Virus record (IMG/VR): IMGVR_UViG_3300010373_000017
Coordinates: 1-43,557 of that record
Source: a virus
Length of the DNA stretch: 43,557 bases
Strand: one strand, 5' to 3'
Every line of letters begins with the position of its first letter. Within the stretch, counting starts at the first letter, position 1. Below, one piece after another: positions 31,944 through 38,645 of the stretch. Both the position numbers and the translations under genes were made by a program. The notes under the pieces were generated by a model. The model had not been told where the DNA came from, ran no database searches, and worked only from the letters and a program-made list of their open reading frames with translations.

Positions 31944-32155
31944 TATGCCCTGTTTAAAAGTGATATTGAATTAGGATTGAATAATTCTTTCAATTTTCCC
32001 ATCTGAATAAACAATCTCATAAAACATCCTGTCAGATTGGTGGCAGAAAGTATCTTAATGACATTGTTTAATCCCACTTTTCTATTGTCAAATTCTTCGC
32101 CATTCTCATTTGAAAACCGCCAATTAAAATTTATTTCAATGCACTCAGTTATCAT
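31943..32155 (-). CDS. 70-aa protein of unknown function
   Basis: I choose ATG 32155, two bases after the previous stop, giving MITECIEINFNWRFSNENGE; the longer frame to 32197 would overlap the upstream gene by 40 bases. The protein is mixed strand and helix. No motif recognised. Confidence 0.5.
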   Translation of the reverse strand: MITECIEINFNWRFSNENGEEFDNRKVGLNNVIKILSATNLTGCFMRLFIQMGKLKELFNPNSISLLNRA

Positions 32156-32157
32156 AT

Positions 32158-32556
32158 TTATGCTGTTTTTGTAATAGGTGGGAAAAATGAGTTGCAAATG
32201 TTTTGAAAAACTGGATGCAGGTGTTGTGTTTGTGGTTCATCATACTCTGGCTCAAATCCCGCAAACTGCCATTCTACATTAGACTTAATTGCATCCTGTA
32301 TAAAGTCAATATCGAGATCATCATAATTGCACATTGAGATAAGGTGCAGGACGCTTTGCTTAACCTGCTTGCCTGTGCTATCCTCTGTGATATAAAGCAA
32401 ATCGGTTATGCAGGTTTCTATTTCGTCTTTGCTGAACCATACAGCTTCATAATGCACTTCCAGGTCTCCATGATGAAATAGCTTGGTTTTGTCAACCGTA
32501 CTCTTTTCAGAGATTGGTATTTGGAATTCGAAATATTTCTTTACTTTTGTGTTCAT
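32158..32556 (-). CDS. Acidic protein of unknown function
   Basis: A 132-aa acidic protein. The N-terminus is strand-forming (VKKYFEFQIPISE), the middle helical (DEIETCITDLLYITEDSTG), and the C-terminal tail is proline- and histidine-containing (DEPQTQHLHPVFQN). It is followed by two bases and the next start. No family recognised. Confidence 0.5.
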   Translation of the reverse strand: MNTKVKKYFEFQIPISEKSTVDKTKLFHHGDLEVHYEAVWFSKDEIETCITDLLYITEDSTGKQVKQSVLHLISMCNYDDLDIDFIQDAIKSNVEWQFAGFEPEYDEPQTQHLHPVFQNICNSFFPPITKTA

Positions 32557-32583
32557 ACTTTTATATTTTATTTGTTAAGAGAT

Positions 32584-32603
32584 AGCCTCGTGATCGCGGG
32601 GCT
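32584..32603. other. Intercistronic hairpin
   Basis: AGCCTCG (584-590) pairs with CGGGGCT (597-603) with one G-U pair around a 6-base loop, in the 50-base gap between two early genes. A T run follows only on the plus strand (GTTTTATTTT). In the leftward mRNA it would be a stable hairpin without terminator features, possibly affecting mRNA stability. Confidence 0.45.
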
Positions 32604-32606
32604 GTT

Positions 32607-32813
32607 TTATTTTAATGGGGAGCAAATTTTTTTTATTTTATGGTATATTAAAGTGGCCTTGTGATCTATATGTTCGTCAGTGATATAGCAACCCCAACCA
32701 TTAATTGAATAGGCTATATAATTTTCATTGATAATTTCATGTATTTTAACTTTTTCATCTCCATCTGAACAGGAAGTCTTAATTATCACTTCTTCACCTA
32801 TTTGGTATTTCAT
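32607..32813 (-). CDS. Small beta-barrel-like protein
   Basis: A 68-aa protein, MKYQIGEEVIIKTSCSDGDE at the start, with strands and short turns like small SH3-type barrels (a 'Y-x-x-G-x-x-V' opening and G-W-G-C-Y-I-T). It overlaps the upstream gene by four bases. Function unknown. Confidence 0.5.
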   Translation of the reverse strand: MKYQIGEEVIIKTSCSDGDEKVKIHEIINENYIAYSINGWGCYITDEHIDHKATLIYHKIKKICSPLK

Positions 32814-33064
32814 AAAGCTGTTTTTATTGGCTGAGGTAAATAATGTTTCCTGTTGTTACGGATAGTGTAAAGGCCATGTGTGTCGTGATGTATAGCTACA
32901 AGCCCCCTGTAGTATAGGCTGTCGATAGCTCGCAAGCCTTTTACTGTATCATTCAGGTATCTTGCCTTAGCGTCTCTTATTTCAGCTTTACTTTGCCCGC
33001 TACATTTAACTGCTGCTATTGTTGTGCAGAATGCGAATGCTAAGAGTATTTTTGAGACATGCAT
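32810..33064 (-). CDS. Small exported protein
   Basis: The start at ATG 33064 gives MHVSKILLAFAFCTTIAAVK, a signal peptide; an in-frame ATG at 33070 adds two residues. A Cys after AVK could be a lipoprotein site, but Lys just before it is unusual, so plain cleavage is as likely. The mature part is about 60 residues, charged, with RAIDSLYYRGLVAIHHDTHG. It overlaps the next gene by ATGA. A cell-envelope role is suggested by export only. Confidence 0.5.
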   Translation of the reverse strand: MHVSKILLAFAFCTTIAAVKCSGQSKAEIRDAKARYLNDTVKGLRAIDSLYYRGLVAIHHDTHGLYTIRNNRKHYLPQPIKTAL

Positions 33065-33072
33065 TTCCATGA

Positions 33073-33285
33073 TTAGATATTTTCATGTATTTTATCCCAA
33101 GTAGCATCTCTAACAAAATCATTGTCATTAAATTCATGAACTGATATTACCGTGTGGGGATCATCTGGGTAGTTACCTTCAGATAGAAATTGTTCTTTAT
33201 CTGTATTAGCCCATTCAAGTGTGTTGTAATTAACACTATTCAAATAGTTCTTTTCTTTGTTATCGTATAATCTGAAATTTTTCAT
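33073..33285 (-). CDS. Acidic protein of unknown function
   Basis: A 70-aa acidic protein (MKNFRLYDNKEKNYLNSVNY at the start, VHEFNDNDFVRDATWDK later). It starts 25 bases after the alanine-rich frame and ends two bases before the next open frame. No family recognised. Confidence 0.45.
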   Translation of the reverse strand: MKNFRLYDNKEKNYLNSVNYNTLEWANTDKEQFLSEGNYPDDPHTVISVHEFNDNDFVRDATWDKIHENI

Positions 33286-33310
33286 TTGTATATTTTTGAT
33301 TGCAGCAGTG

Positions 33311-33499
33311 TCATGATGCTGTTTTTAGTAGTTCTATCAATTTTTCTCGCATAGATTCATACTTAAGATGCTTGGCATCAGCAGCATAAGCAGCAGCAGC
33401 ATCAGCAGCAACATAAGCAGCAGCATAAGCAGCAGCATCAGCAGCAACAGCATCAGCAGCAGCAACAGCAGCAGCATATATTTTTCTCAGCTCTGCCAA
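33311..33499 (-). pseudogene. Alanine-rich C-terminal part of a split gene
   Basis: A 62-codon frame that begins with TTG and encodes an Ala-rich helix (VAAADAVAADAAAYAAAYVA and similar) made of GCA/GCT repeats at 33377-33475, followed by MREKLIELLKTAS. In phages, this kind of Ala-rich helix normally forms the C-terminus of the protein encoded just upstream. Here it lies in the -1 frame, overlapping by 13 bases. No ATG is available. I read it as the separated end of the upstream gene, caused by mutation, sequencing error or programmed shifting. Confidence 0.6.
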
Positions 33500-33921
33500 T
33501 TCTTGGTAATACTATCAGCTACTTTTTTGATAACATCCTTTGTCTCCTGATTTTTAGCATACAGGATCACCCCTTCTTTTGCATCCACCAATAGCCAAAC
33601 AAGAAAATTTCTCCAAACAGGTTCTAAATCCACACCAACCGGAATAGCCTCCAAAAATTCAAGCGGAAAAGTTTTTGCTCCTTCATTGGTAAGCCCTTCA
33701 AATATTCTATCTTCAAGCCTCGCTATAATTCTTGGGATGCCTAATTCATCCACGTAGGCACTATGATTATCTGAATGAACAGTGCATCCAACGGCACATC
33801 CTTTTCCGTTTTCCCAATATTTACCTTGAACAATCTCGTCGGCCATTGAGTGTGCCTTTACACGGGCGACATACTTGTCTTTGATTTCCTGCTTCCCGTG
33901 GAAGCTGATTAGTTTATTCAT
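33487..33921 (-). CDS. Conserved phage protein, N-terminal part of split gene
   Basis: A 144-aa protein with stretches common in phage proteins of many hosts: ISFHGKQEIKDKYVARVKAH (5-24), GCAVGCTVHSDNHSAYVDEL and FPLEFLEAIPVGVDLEPVW, then RNFLVWLLVDAKEGV. From my knowledge of such proteins, the usual product ends in an Ala-rich helical repeat and LIELL, which here lies in the next frame. The family is widespread, but its function is not established. The gene overlaps the excisionase-like gene by ATGA. Confidence 0.65.
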   Translation of the reverse strand: MNKLISFHGKQEIKDKYVARVKAHSMADEIVQGKYWENGKGCAVGCTVHSDNHSAYVDELGIPRIIARLEDRIFEGLTNEGAKTFPLEFLEAIPVGVDLEPVWRNFLVWLLVDAKEGVILYAKNQETKDVIKKVADSITKNWQS

Positions 33922-34175
33922 TTTATTAAGTCGGTTTTCTTATACATGTTTCCCTTGCCGGTGCGCATAGATTTTATCTTATGCTGTTTACGGTAAGAGA
34001 TAAAACGTTTAGCTGTTTTAATACCCAATAATGCCATTGCTTCTTTTGCTGATAATAGTTCTTCCTCAACCACATTATTATTAATAGGAACAGGTAGTTT
34101 GCTCATTGCATGTTCAACGGCGGCAAAAACCAGCTTGTTTATTTGTTCCTCTGTGAATATTGCTACTGCTTCCAT
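33918..34175 (-). CDS. Excisionase/MerR-type helix-turn-helix protein
   Basis: An 85-aa protein whose C-terminal half is a winged helix: LLSAKEAMALLGIKTAKRFI (about 40-59), then YRKQHKIKSMRTGKGNMYKK, the wing and end pattern of excisionase-type DNA-binding proteins. The N-terminal 35 residues are helical. In the early operon it could be a recombination directionality factor or regulator. It ends in ATGA overlap with the next gene. Confidence 0.65.
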   Translation of the reverse strand: MEAVAIFTEEQINKLVFAAVEHAMSKLPVPINNNVVEEELLSAKEAMALLGIKTAKRFISYRKQHKIKSMRTGKGNMYKKTDLIK

Positions 34176-34190
34176 TTTGTTATTCGTTTC

Positions 34191-34295
34191 TTAATTAGCT
34201 GTTAACAATGCAAGTCCATAACCTGTGATTATCAAAGCCAGTAATATCATTTCCATTACGTAGTCAAATGATATTTTGTTAATGAACTTGCGCAT
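34191..34295 (-). CDS. 34-aa single-span membrane peptide
   Basis: ATG 34295 to TAA 34191 encodes MRKFINKISFDYVMEMILLA plus LIITGYGLALLTAN, one membrane helix with a basic N-terminus. It lies between the Cro-like and excisionase-like genes with small gaps. Function unknown. Confidence 0.45.
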   Translation of the reverse strand: MRKFINKISFDYVMEMILLALIITGYGLALLTAN

Positions 34296-34313
34296 TGGAA
34301 TGTCGTTTGATGG

Positions 34314-34538
34314 TTAAGCAGCGTGAGTTTGTTTCTTTTTTAAAATTTCACGACCACGGTCTAAAATGGCTTTACCAATAGGAAGTGTTTTAACGTTTCC
34401 ATTTAAGTATTTGCCAACCGTGTTATAGTGTAATTTTTCAAGTGCGCAGATCTCTATTATATCTGATGGTTCGAGCTGATGCTTTAACTCCTGTAACCCA
34501 GCTATTAAATTTTTGATATTGTACTCTGATGTGTACAT
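34314..34538 (-). CDS. Cro-like DNA-binding protein
   Basis: A 74-aa protein with a helix-turn-helix at about residues 25-50: DIIEICALEKLHYNTVGKYL followed by NGNVKTLPIGKAIL. It is the first gene of the leftward early operon and is divergent from the CI-like repressor, the classical place of Cro. It probably binds the same operator between the two genes and turns down the repressor during lytic growth. It begins about 20 bases after the predicted transcription start. Confidence 0.65.
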   Translation of the reverse strand: MYTSEYNIKNLIAGLQELKHQLEPSDIIEICALEKLHYNTVGKYLNGNVKTLPIGKAILDRGREILKKKQTHAA

Positions 34539-34563
34539 TTGATACTAACTTTTAATGTTGATA

Positions 34564-34605
34564 CAAAGATAGCGACAATTGTAGGAATTATGCAACAATT
34601 TGTCG
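34564..34605 (-). promoter_or_regulatory. Early leftward promoter with operator
   Basis: On the minus strand, TATCTTTG (34571-34564) matches the Bacteroidota -7 element TAnnTTTG exactly, with GTTG (34596-34593) 21 bases upstream as -33. Inside and beside the spacer is the inverted repeat CGACAA (34573-34578) and TTGTCG (34600-34605), plus palindromes ACAATTGT and ACAATTTGT. A repressor bound here would block both the early promoter and the divergent repressor gene start. Confidence 0.65.
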
Positions 34606-34632
34606 AAATATTTTTAAATATTTTTATTTATA

Positions 34633-35415
34633 ATGGCTAAAGCAAACATTTTAAAGCCTTTATTGGAAAAAATGCGCTACTCAATTCATGAGTTTGAAAA
34701 GGAAATTGGTGTAAAAAGATCGAGATTAGATAATGCAATTCGTAGAAATAGCGACTTGAATTCAGAGATAATCAATCTGATTGTAGCAAAATTTCCTACA
34801 ATTAGTAGGAATTATCTTCTCACAGAAGAAGGTGAAATGTTTATTACTAATACAAATAAAATTCCACAAAGTCAAGTACAAAAAGATAAAAATCAATCAT
34901 TAGATTTACATGTTGACGATTATCGAAATGCATTTAGAACACTTCTCCCGACACCTGACCACAGAAATAGCTGGATACCGTCCTACCCAAGCGTATCTTT
35001 TATAAAGGATAATTATCCCGCGATTGTTAATGACCTTCAAGAGGGAGGTGAAAATATATTAATAATGACAGAGGATAAACCGGGCCAACTATACCGCATT
35101 CCAGACACAGTAGTTAATAACCAAACGATAATGGTAACTGTAAGAGAGGAAAATTGCAGTCCAGAATATAAGCCTGGAGAAAACATTTTAATCACCAAGA
35201 TAGATATTGAAGATATTGATTTTGGTCGCTCTTATTATGTAGTTTTTAAAAGCAAATCAGAGCGTATATATGTAGTAGAAAAGATCGAGGGTGATTTGAT
35301 TACTCTTTCAAATAGCAACCCAGACGAACGGTATATGGGGAAAAAGACAATAAAAATTGATAAGATAGATATGATCTTTGTAATAACTTATGGACTAAGA
35401 AAAAAAATTCAATAA
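34633..35415 (+). CDS. CI-like repressor with LexA/S24-type C-terminal domain
   Basis: A 260-aa regulator. Residues 1-65 form a helix-turn-helix (MRYSIHEFEKEIGVKRSRLD, then LDNAIRRNSDLNSEIINLIV). Residues about 150-260 resemble the S24 fold (GQLYRIPDTV, PGENILITKI, SYYVVFKSKSERIYVVEKIE). The usual catalytic Ser position is occupied by the segment NCSPEYKPGE (174-183) and the Lys position by VVEKI (214-218), so the Ser-Lys dyad appears missing. Such a protein would repress but not cleave itself on DNA damage. It starts 94 bases from the divergent Cro-like gene and is followed three bases later by the barrel gene. Confidence 0.7.
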   Translation: MAKANILKPLLEKMRYSIHEFEKEIGVKRSRLDNAIRRNSDLNSEIINLIVAKFPTISRNYLLTEEGEMFITNTNKIPQSQVQKDKNQSLDLHVDDYRNAFRTLLPTPDHRNSWIPSYPSVSFIKDNYPAIVNDLQEGGENILIMTEDKPGQLYRIPDTVVNNQTIMVTVREENCSPEYKPGENILITKIDIEDIDFGRSYYVVFKSKSERIYVVEKIEGDLITLSNSNPDERYMGKKTIKIDKIDMIFVITYGLRKKIQ

Positions 35416-35418
35416 AAT

Positions 35419-36012
35419 ATGCGAAATCTATTATTTACATTATTATTACTTCCAGCAATTTGTCATGCCCAAATAGAGATAGGTGTAGGAGGTGGGATTT
35501 GTAAGACGAATATAAAACCAGTACTTGGAATGTCTGCACTAACATATTCTTTAGTATATGGGAACCCTACGCAACCTACAAACATCAATTTGGATATTAG
35601 GTTATCCTACATACTAAAGAAACATTACCAATTTGGCGTCGATGTAAATGCTTATGAAGTATCTGTAAACTACCACAATCCATATAATTACGAGCCCCAC
35701 ACCGTTATTTACAGTACCCTGTATACTCCAAAAGTTTTTGCTAACTATATTGTAAAAATTAAAAGGTTTGACATTTATGGCGGATTTGATGGTGGTTTTG
35801 CATTCGCTACTGAAAAACAACGAGGCTATTGCATAGGTGGTAATATTGGCAGTAATTTCAAATTAAGCAAGCATTTATTGATTTATATCAATGGAGAATA
35901 TGATTATCTTTCAGTGAAAAATAAAAACTCCGATTATTATGTGAGCTCTTCTTACCTAAATCACACCTTCAATGCTATGCAGTTAATAATAGGGATAAAA
36001 TATAGGATATAG
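35419..36012 (+). CDS. Outer-membrane beta-barrel protein (probable lysogenic conversion)
   Basis: A 197-aa protein with signal peptide MRNLLFTLLLLPAICHA and alternating strands with glycine-rich turns typical of small porin-like barrels. The last strand, AMQLIIGIKYRI, ends in an aromatic/basic residue pattern of an outer-membrane insertion signal. It begins three bases after the repressor stop, so it is expressed in the lysogen together with the repressor. It may alter receptors or block superinfection, as many prophage outer-membrane proteins do. It ends six bases before the convergent integrase gene. Confidence 0.7.
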   Translation: MRNLLFTLLLLPAICHAQIEIGVGGGICKTNIKPVLGMSALTYSLVYGNPTQPTNINLDIRLSYILKKHYQFGVDVNAYEVSVNYHNPYNYEPHTVIYSTLYTPKVFANYIVKIKRFDIYGGFDGGFAFATEKQRGYCIGGNIGSNFKLSKHLLIYINGEYDYLSVKNKNSDYYVSSSYLNHTFNAMQLIIGIKYRI

Positions 36013-36018
36013 GGACTA

Positions 36019-37200
36019 CTAATTATAAATACTTTTCAATAACTCATCCATTCCGCGCTTATCTTTTCCGAGGTATATTTCAGTAGTTGCTACTTTATCA
36101 TGTCCCATTAAATGGCTGGTCATATAGATATTCTTACCTATTTCCTGTGCGTGGTTGGAAAATGCCCTGCGCATGTCGTGAAACGACAGGTTTTTAGAAA
36201 TATGGCATTCTAACAGGACCGTTTTAAACGTTTTGTTTATTTGTGCTTGCACCTTTGACAACTCCCTGTGCAGCATTTCAGGGTTAAGAGAAGGATTAAT
36301 CAGACCGCTTATCGTTTGCGTGTCGTTTTTTAGTTCTGTTATTATAGTCTGCAGTCTGTGAGAAATGGGGATATCCATTATTTCACTTGTTGTATGCAAT
36401 GTTTTAAATGGGTGCCATCGCAAACGCTTTATCTTATCTTCGGTATATATCGCTGATTTCTTTATTAGCAATACATCTTTAAACCTCGCACCAACCGCAT
36501 AATAACTAAATAATGCTGTGAGTTTTGCAATACGTTTCCAATAACTGTCTGGCTGATAGTAAAATAAAGCGTCGATCTCCTTAAATGTCATTAATTGCTT
36601 TTGCGGCGGCTTAAATGAGCCTTTTTTTGCAGTAGCCATAGGATTGTAAGGGTAAAGGTTATCGGCAACTGCCTTGTTTATTATAGCATTCACAAAGCGC
36701 AGTTTTGACACAATAGTATTTGCAGCGTACTTCTTTTCTAATCGTTTTCTAAAAGTGGCAACCCATTGGTTATTTAGAGAACCAATTTTTATACCCGGGT
36801 ACATCTGCTCTATCATGGCAATATTGGACTTATATCTATTTGCTGTACCTATTTGCCCATTATCGCGAAATGCACTCTCATAATGCTCTGCTATGCCTTT
36901 AAATGTATCGCCAAGCATAATAGCATTGGAAACAGCCTTAACGGTCGGTTTCGATGTTTTATCAAGACTGCTGTAAAATGCTCGCGCTTCATTTAGTTTC
37001 TGCTCAATGACCTCATTCCATTCAACGCTATTGGGATGGGAGGGTTTTATACGCTTTTTTATATTGTCCCATTGGGTAGCCTTTACGCTATATCCGGTAG
37101 ATTTATAGCTCACCCTGCGATCAATGATAATAACAAGACAAACAGGTTGCTCACCACGTTTGTTTACATACTTTCGGAGATCGAAGTAGAAGGATGCCAT
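36019..37200 (-). CDS. int: Tyrosine integrase
   Basis: A 393-aa tyrosine recombinase of the kind common in Bacteroidota prophages. Residues 1-100 form an arm-binding domain (FYFDLRKYVNKRGEQPVCLV), 100-195 the core-binding SAM-like domain, and the rest the catalytic domain. Catalytic residues are R239 (GARFKD), K266, H341-x-x-R344 (SFHDMRRAF), H367 (LMGHDKVAT) and Y376 (TEIYLG). All six are present, so the enzyme is probably active. It carries out integration and, with a helper, excision. It follows the small basic gene by two bases. Confidence 0.92.
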   Translation of the reverse strand: MASFYFDLRKYVNKRGEQPVCLVIIIDRRVSYKSTGYSVKATQWDNIKKRIKPSHPNSVEWNEVIEQKLNEARAFYSSLDKTSKPTVKAVSNAIMLGDTFKGIAEHYESAFRDNGQIGTANRYKSNIAMIEQMYPGIKIGSLNNQWVATFRKRLEKKYAANTIVSKLRFVNAIINKAVADNLYPYNPMATAKKGSFKPPQKQLMTFKEIDALFYYQPDSYWKRIAKLTALFSYYAVGARFKDVLLIKKSAIYTEDKIKRLRWHPFKTLHTTSEIMDIPISHRLQTIITELKNDTQTISGLINPSLNPEMLHRELSKVQAQINKTFKTVLLECHISKNLSFHDMRRAFSNHAQEIGKNIYMTSHLMGHDKVATTEIYLGKDKRGMDELLKSIYN

Positions 37201-37202
37201 AG

Positions 37203-37379
37203 TTATAAACTATCAATTGCTTTTTGAATAGATCCGAATGTTTTTACAAGTCGTCCGGCTTGGGTAGCATATAAGCGAATAGTGAAGCGTTTTTTCACTT
37301 CACCCTCTATCTTGTTTTCTGATTTACGCCCAGCGCCTTTGCGAGCGCCCCCGTGCGTTGATTTTGGTTTAGGCTTCAT
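37203..37379 (-). CDS. Small basic protein co-transcribed with integrase
   Basis: A 58-aa protein from ATG 37379 to TAA 37203. It begins with KSTHGGARKGAGRKSENKI (6-24), a Gly/Arg-rich motif of small DNA-binding proteins, then strand and helix (VKKRFTIRLYATQAGRLVKT) resembling a ribbon-helix-helix. A good Shine-Dalgarno sequence AGGAGGTG lies seven bases upstream, unusual for this phylum. Its stop is two bases from the integrase start, so it may be an excision or integration helper or a regulator. Confidence 0.6.
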   Translation of the reverse strand: MKPKPKSTHGGARKGAGRKSENKIEGEVKKRFTIRLYATQAGRLVKTFGSIQKAIDSL

Positions 37380-37416
37380 AAGACTGCACCTCCTGAACCG
37401 GGCTTGCGTTGTTTGC

Positions 37417-37749
37417 TCATTTACCCTTATTTTTGTTAGTAGTACTGTTTATTAATATATTGCCTTTTGCCTCAACGATAGTAAAAGCAGGAGAAACAAT
37501 AATGTTTCTATTATCAACCTGGACATTTGCCCAACCAAAACATGTTTCTTTATCTCCAAACGTCTTTTCCCAACGAGGAATATTTTTTGCAGATCCCTTG
37601 TATGACACCTTTAAGATCCATGTATTAGCGTCTTTCAACACTAGAACTCGCCGATATTTAGAAGTATATTCAAAATATATTGGTAAACCATTAATTGGAA
37701 ATTTAAGTGCTGTTAACTCATTCCATGTCTGCATTATTGATTGGCGCAT
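37417..37749 (-). CDS. Protein of unknown function in integrase operon
   Basis: A 110-aa protein with strands and short helices (WNELTALKFPINGLPIYF, then KYRRVLVLKDANTWILKVSY). The C-terminus is Lys/Asn-rich. Its TGA overlaps an ATG (37420) that opens only 14 codons. It belongs to the leftward operon that ends with integrase. No family recognised. Confidence 0.5.
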   Translation of the reverse strand: MRQSIMQTWNELTALKFPINGLPIYFEYTSKYRRVLVLKDANTWILKVSYKGSAKNIPRWEKTFGDKETCFGWANVQVDNRNIIVSPAFTIVEAKGNILINSTTNKNKGK

Positions 37750-37778
37750 ATTTTATTAATCTATTTTACTTGGTTAAT

Positions 37779-37792
37779 ACGGCTTTCGCCGT
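37779..37792. other. Short GNRA-type hairpin in a gap between genes
   Basis: On the minus strand ACGGC-GAAA-GCCGT forms a five-base-pair stem with a GAAA tetraloop, 33 bases after the stop of the 151-aa gene. No T run follows it. It may stabilise the mRNA. Confidence 0.4.
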
Positions 37793-37824
37793 TTCGGCTA
37801 TTAAAGCCTCGTCAGTTAACCTTC

Positions 37825-38280
37825 TCAGGAAGCTCTTTTACGACTCACATAGGTGTTATATCTCGTTTCAAATACTGTCAATATTTCATCGTGTTTTTGC
37901 TTAGCCCATATTTCATTGCAGTTATCATTCACAATACCAGCCTCACGGCATGCGTTGTTAAATTCACTTAATATCTCTAATCTTTTTTGTAATACTAGCG
38001 CCTTTTCGGCACGTTGTTTATCGGCTTCAATTCTTTTTTTAATTGCAATCTGGCTTTTTATGTCTCTATCAATCTCATTATTAATCTCAGAACTAAATAA
38101 TGTCTTTGCGCAATCTTGTCCAATCATATATTGGGTATTAGTATCCTCGTTTTTTACGGTAACTATATTAGCAATTAAGCGCCCGCAATTTTCGCAGCAT
38201 GTTCCGTAGCTCTCAATCAATGGTACATAAACTGCACTGATTTTAGTATAATTGCCAGATGGTATGTTTTTCAGTTTCAT
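37825..38280 (-). CDS. Small zinc-site protein
   Basis: A 151-aa protein with a predicted zinc site formed by C28, C29, C32 and C57 (GTCCENCGR and IGQDCAK) in the first 60 residues. The rest is a long charged helix, probably a coiled coil (KQRAEKALVLQKRLEILSEF). It is the first gene of the leftward integrase operon, behind a good Bacteroidota promoter. A regulatory or nucleic-acid-binding role is possible; no family is recognised. Confidence 0.55.
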   Translation of the reverse strand: MKLKNIPSGNYTKISAVYVPLIESYGTCCENCGRLIANIVTVKNEDTNTQYMIGQDCAKTLFSSEINNEIDRDIKSQIAIKKRIEADKQRAEKALVLQKRLEILSEFNNACREAGIVNDNCNEIWAKQKHDEILTVFETRYNTYVSRKRAS

Positions 38281-38303
38281 AACGTTTGTTTTTAATTATG
38301 ATA

Positions 38304-38333
38304 TAAAGATACAACTTATTTTGATTTGTCAAT
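38304..38333 (-). promoter_or_regulatory. Leftward promoter of integrase operon
   Basis: On the minus strand TATCTTTA (38311-38304) fits TAnnTTTG with one mismatch, and ATTG (38333-38330) lies 18 bases upstream as -33 element. The ATG of the first gene is 24 bases further. Confidence 0.55.
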
Positions 38334-38375
38334 ACCTTTCATGTTAATGATATGTTATTGTATTGTTAATGGAAT

Positions 38376-38426
38376 TTGTTTAACAATTTTACACAAGATA
38401 AACAATGTTGAGCATTTGTTAAACAA
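38376..38426. repeat. Pair of 11-bp palindromes
   Basis: TTGTTTAACAA at 38376-38386 and its reverse complement TTGTTAAACAA at 38416-38426 have centres 40 bases apart, close to four helical turns. AACAATGTT, also palindromic, lies between them (38401-38409). The arrangement looks like binding sites for a dimeric regulator or integrase arm sites. Confidence 0.55.
38405..38425 (+). repeat. 21-base direct repeat, copy 1
   Basis: The element begins ATGTTGAGC and ends TAAACA. A second copy (18 of 21 identical) is at 38625-38645, where its GTTG forms the -33 element of the terminase promoter. Copy 1 is 220 bases upstream. Confidence 0.6.
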
Positions 38427-38520
38427 TATGGGAATATCAAAGGCTATTCAACTACCATTGAAGTACTATAGCTGTTATTGCAAAACCTACTGCATAGTGC
38501 TTTGATACGGCTTTTGACAG

Positions 38521-38543
38521 TAAAAAAGGGGCAATTAAGCCCC
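38521..38543 (-). terminator. Leftward Rho-independent terminator
   Basis: Read on the minus strand, GGGGC (543-539) and GCCCC (532-528) enclose the loop TTAATT, followed by TTTTTT. It would stop transcripts entering the integrase operon from the right, for example antisense transcripts from the terminase side or host flank. Confidence 0.65.
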
Positions 38544-38547
38544 TAAA

Positions 38548-38572
38548 TCAGTGATCCCGTTGGGATTACTGA
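38548..38572. other. Perfect-looking 11-bp hairpin with 3-base loop
   Basis: TCAGTGATCCC (548-558) pairs with GGGATTACTGA (562-572) with one G-U pair around GTT. It is not followed by T. It may be part of an attachment core, a protein site, or an RNA structure. Confidence 0.5.
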
Positions 38573-38600
38573 CACTATACTAAAATGCTCTATTACCAAT

Positions 38601-38616
38601 AGTTTCACGTGGAACA
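38601..38616. promoter_or_regulatory. parS-like ParB binding site
   Basis: AGTTTCACGTGGAACA; its reverse complement TGTTCCACGTGAAACT matches the bacterial parS consensus TGTTNCACGTGAAACA in 15 of 16 positions, with the inner 14 bases perfect. No parA or parB gene was found in the window, so host ParB is the likely binder. It lies directly upstream of the terminase promoter. Confidence 0.75.
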
Positions 38617-38624
38617 AAAAATAA

Positions 38625-38645
38625 ATGTTGAGCTATTGATAAACA
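38625..38645 (+). repeat. 21-base direct repeat, copy 2
   Basis: Second copy of the element at 38405-38425 (18 of 21 identical). It overlaps the -33 region of the terminase promoter, so a late activator or repressor might bind it. Confidence 0.6.

Noticed and set aside
33377-33475. CRISPR-like or minisatellite array
   Set aside because: The repeated CAGCAG units are codons of an alanine-rich helix, with no spacers.
34600-34630. Rightward promoter of the repressor gene
   Set aside because: A TTTG and a TATTTTTA are present, but the 16-base spacing is too short for the pattern, so I do not annotate it.
38548-38572. tRNA end as attachment core
   Set aside because: The stem-loop has no T-loop sequence or acceptor continuation of a tRNA; I cannot support a tRNA fragment.
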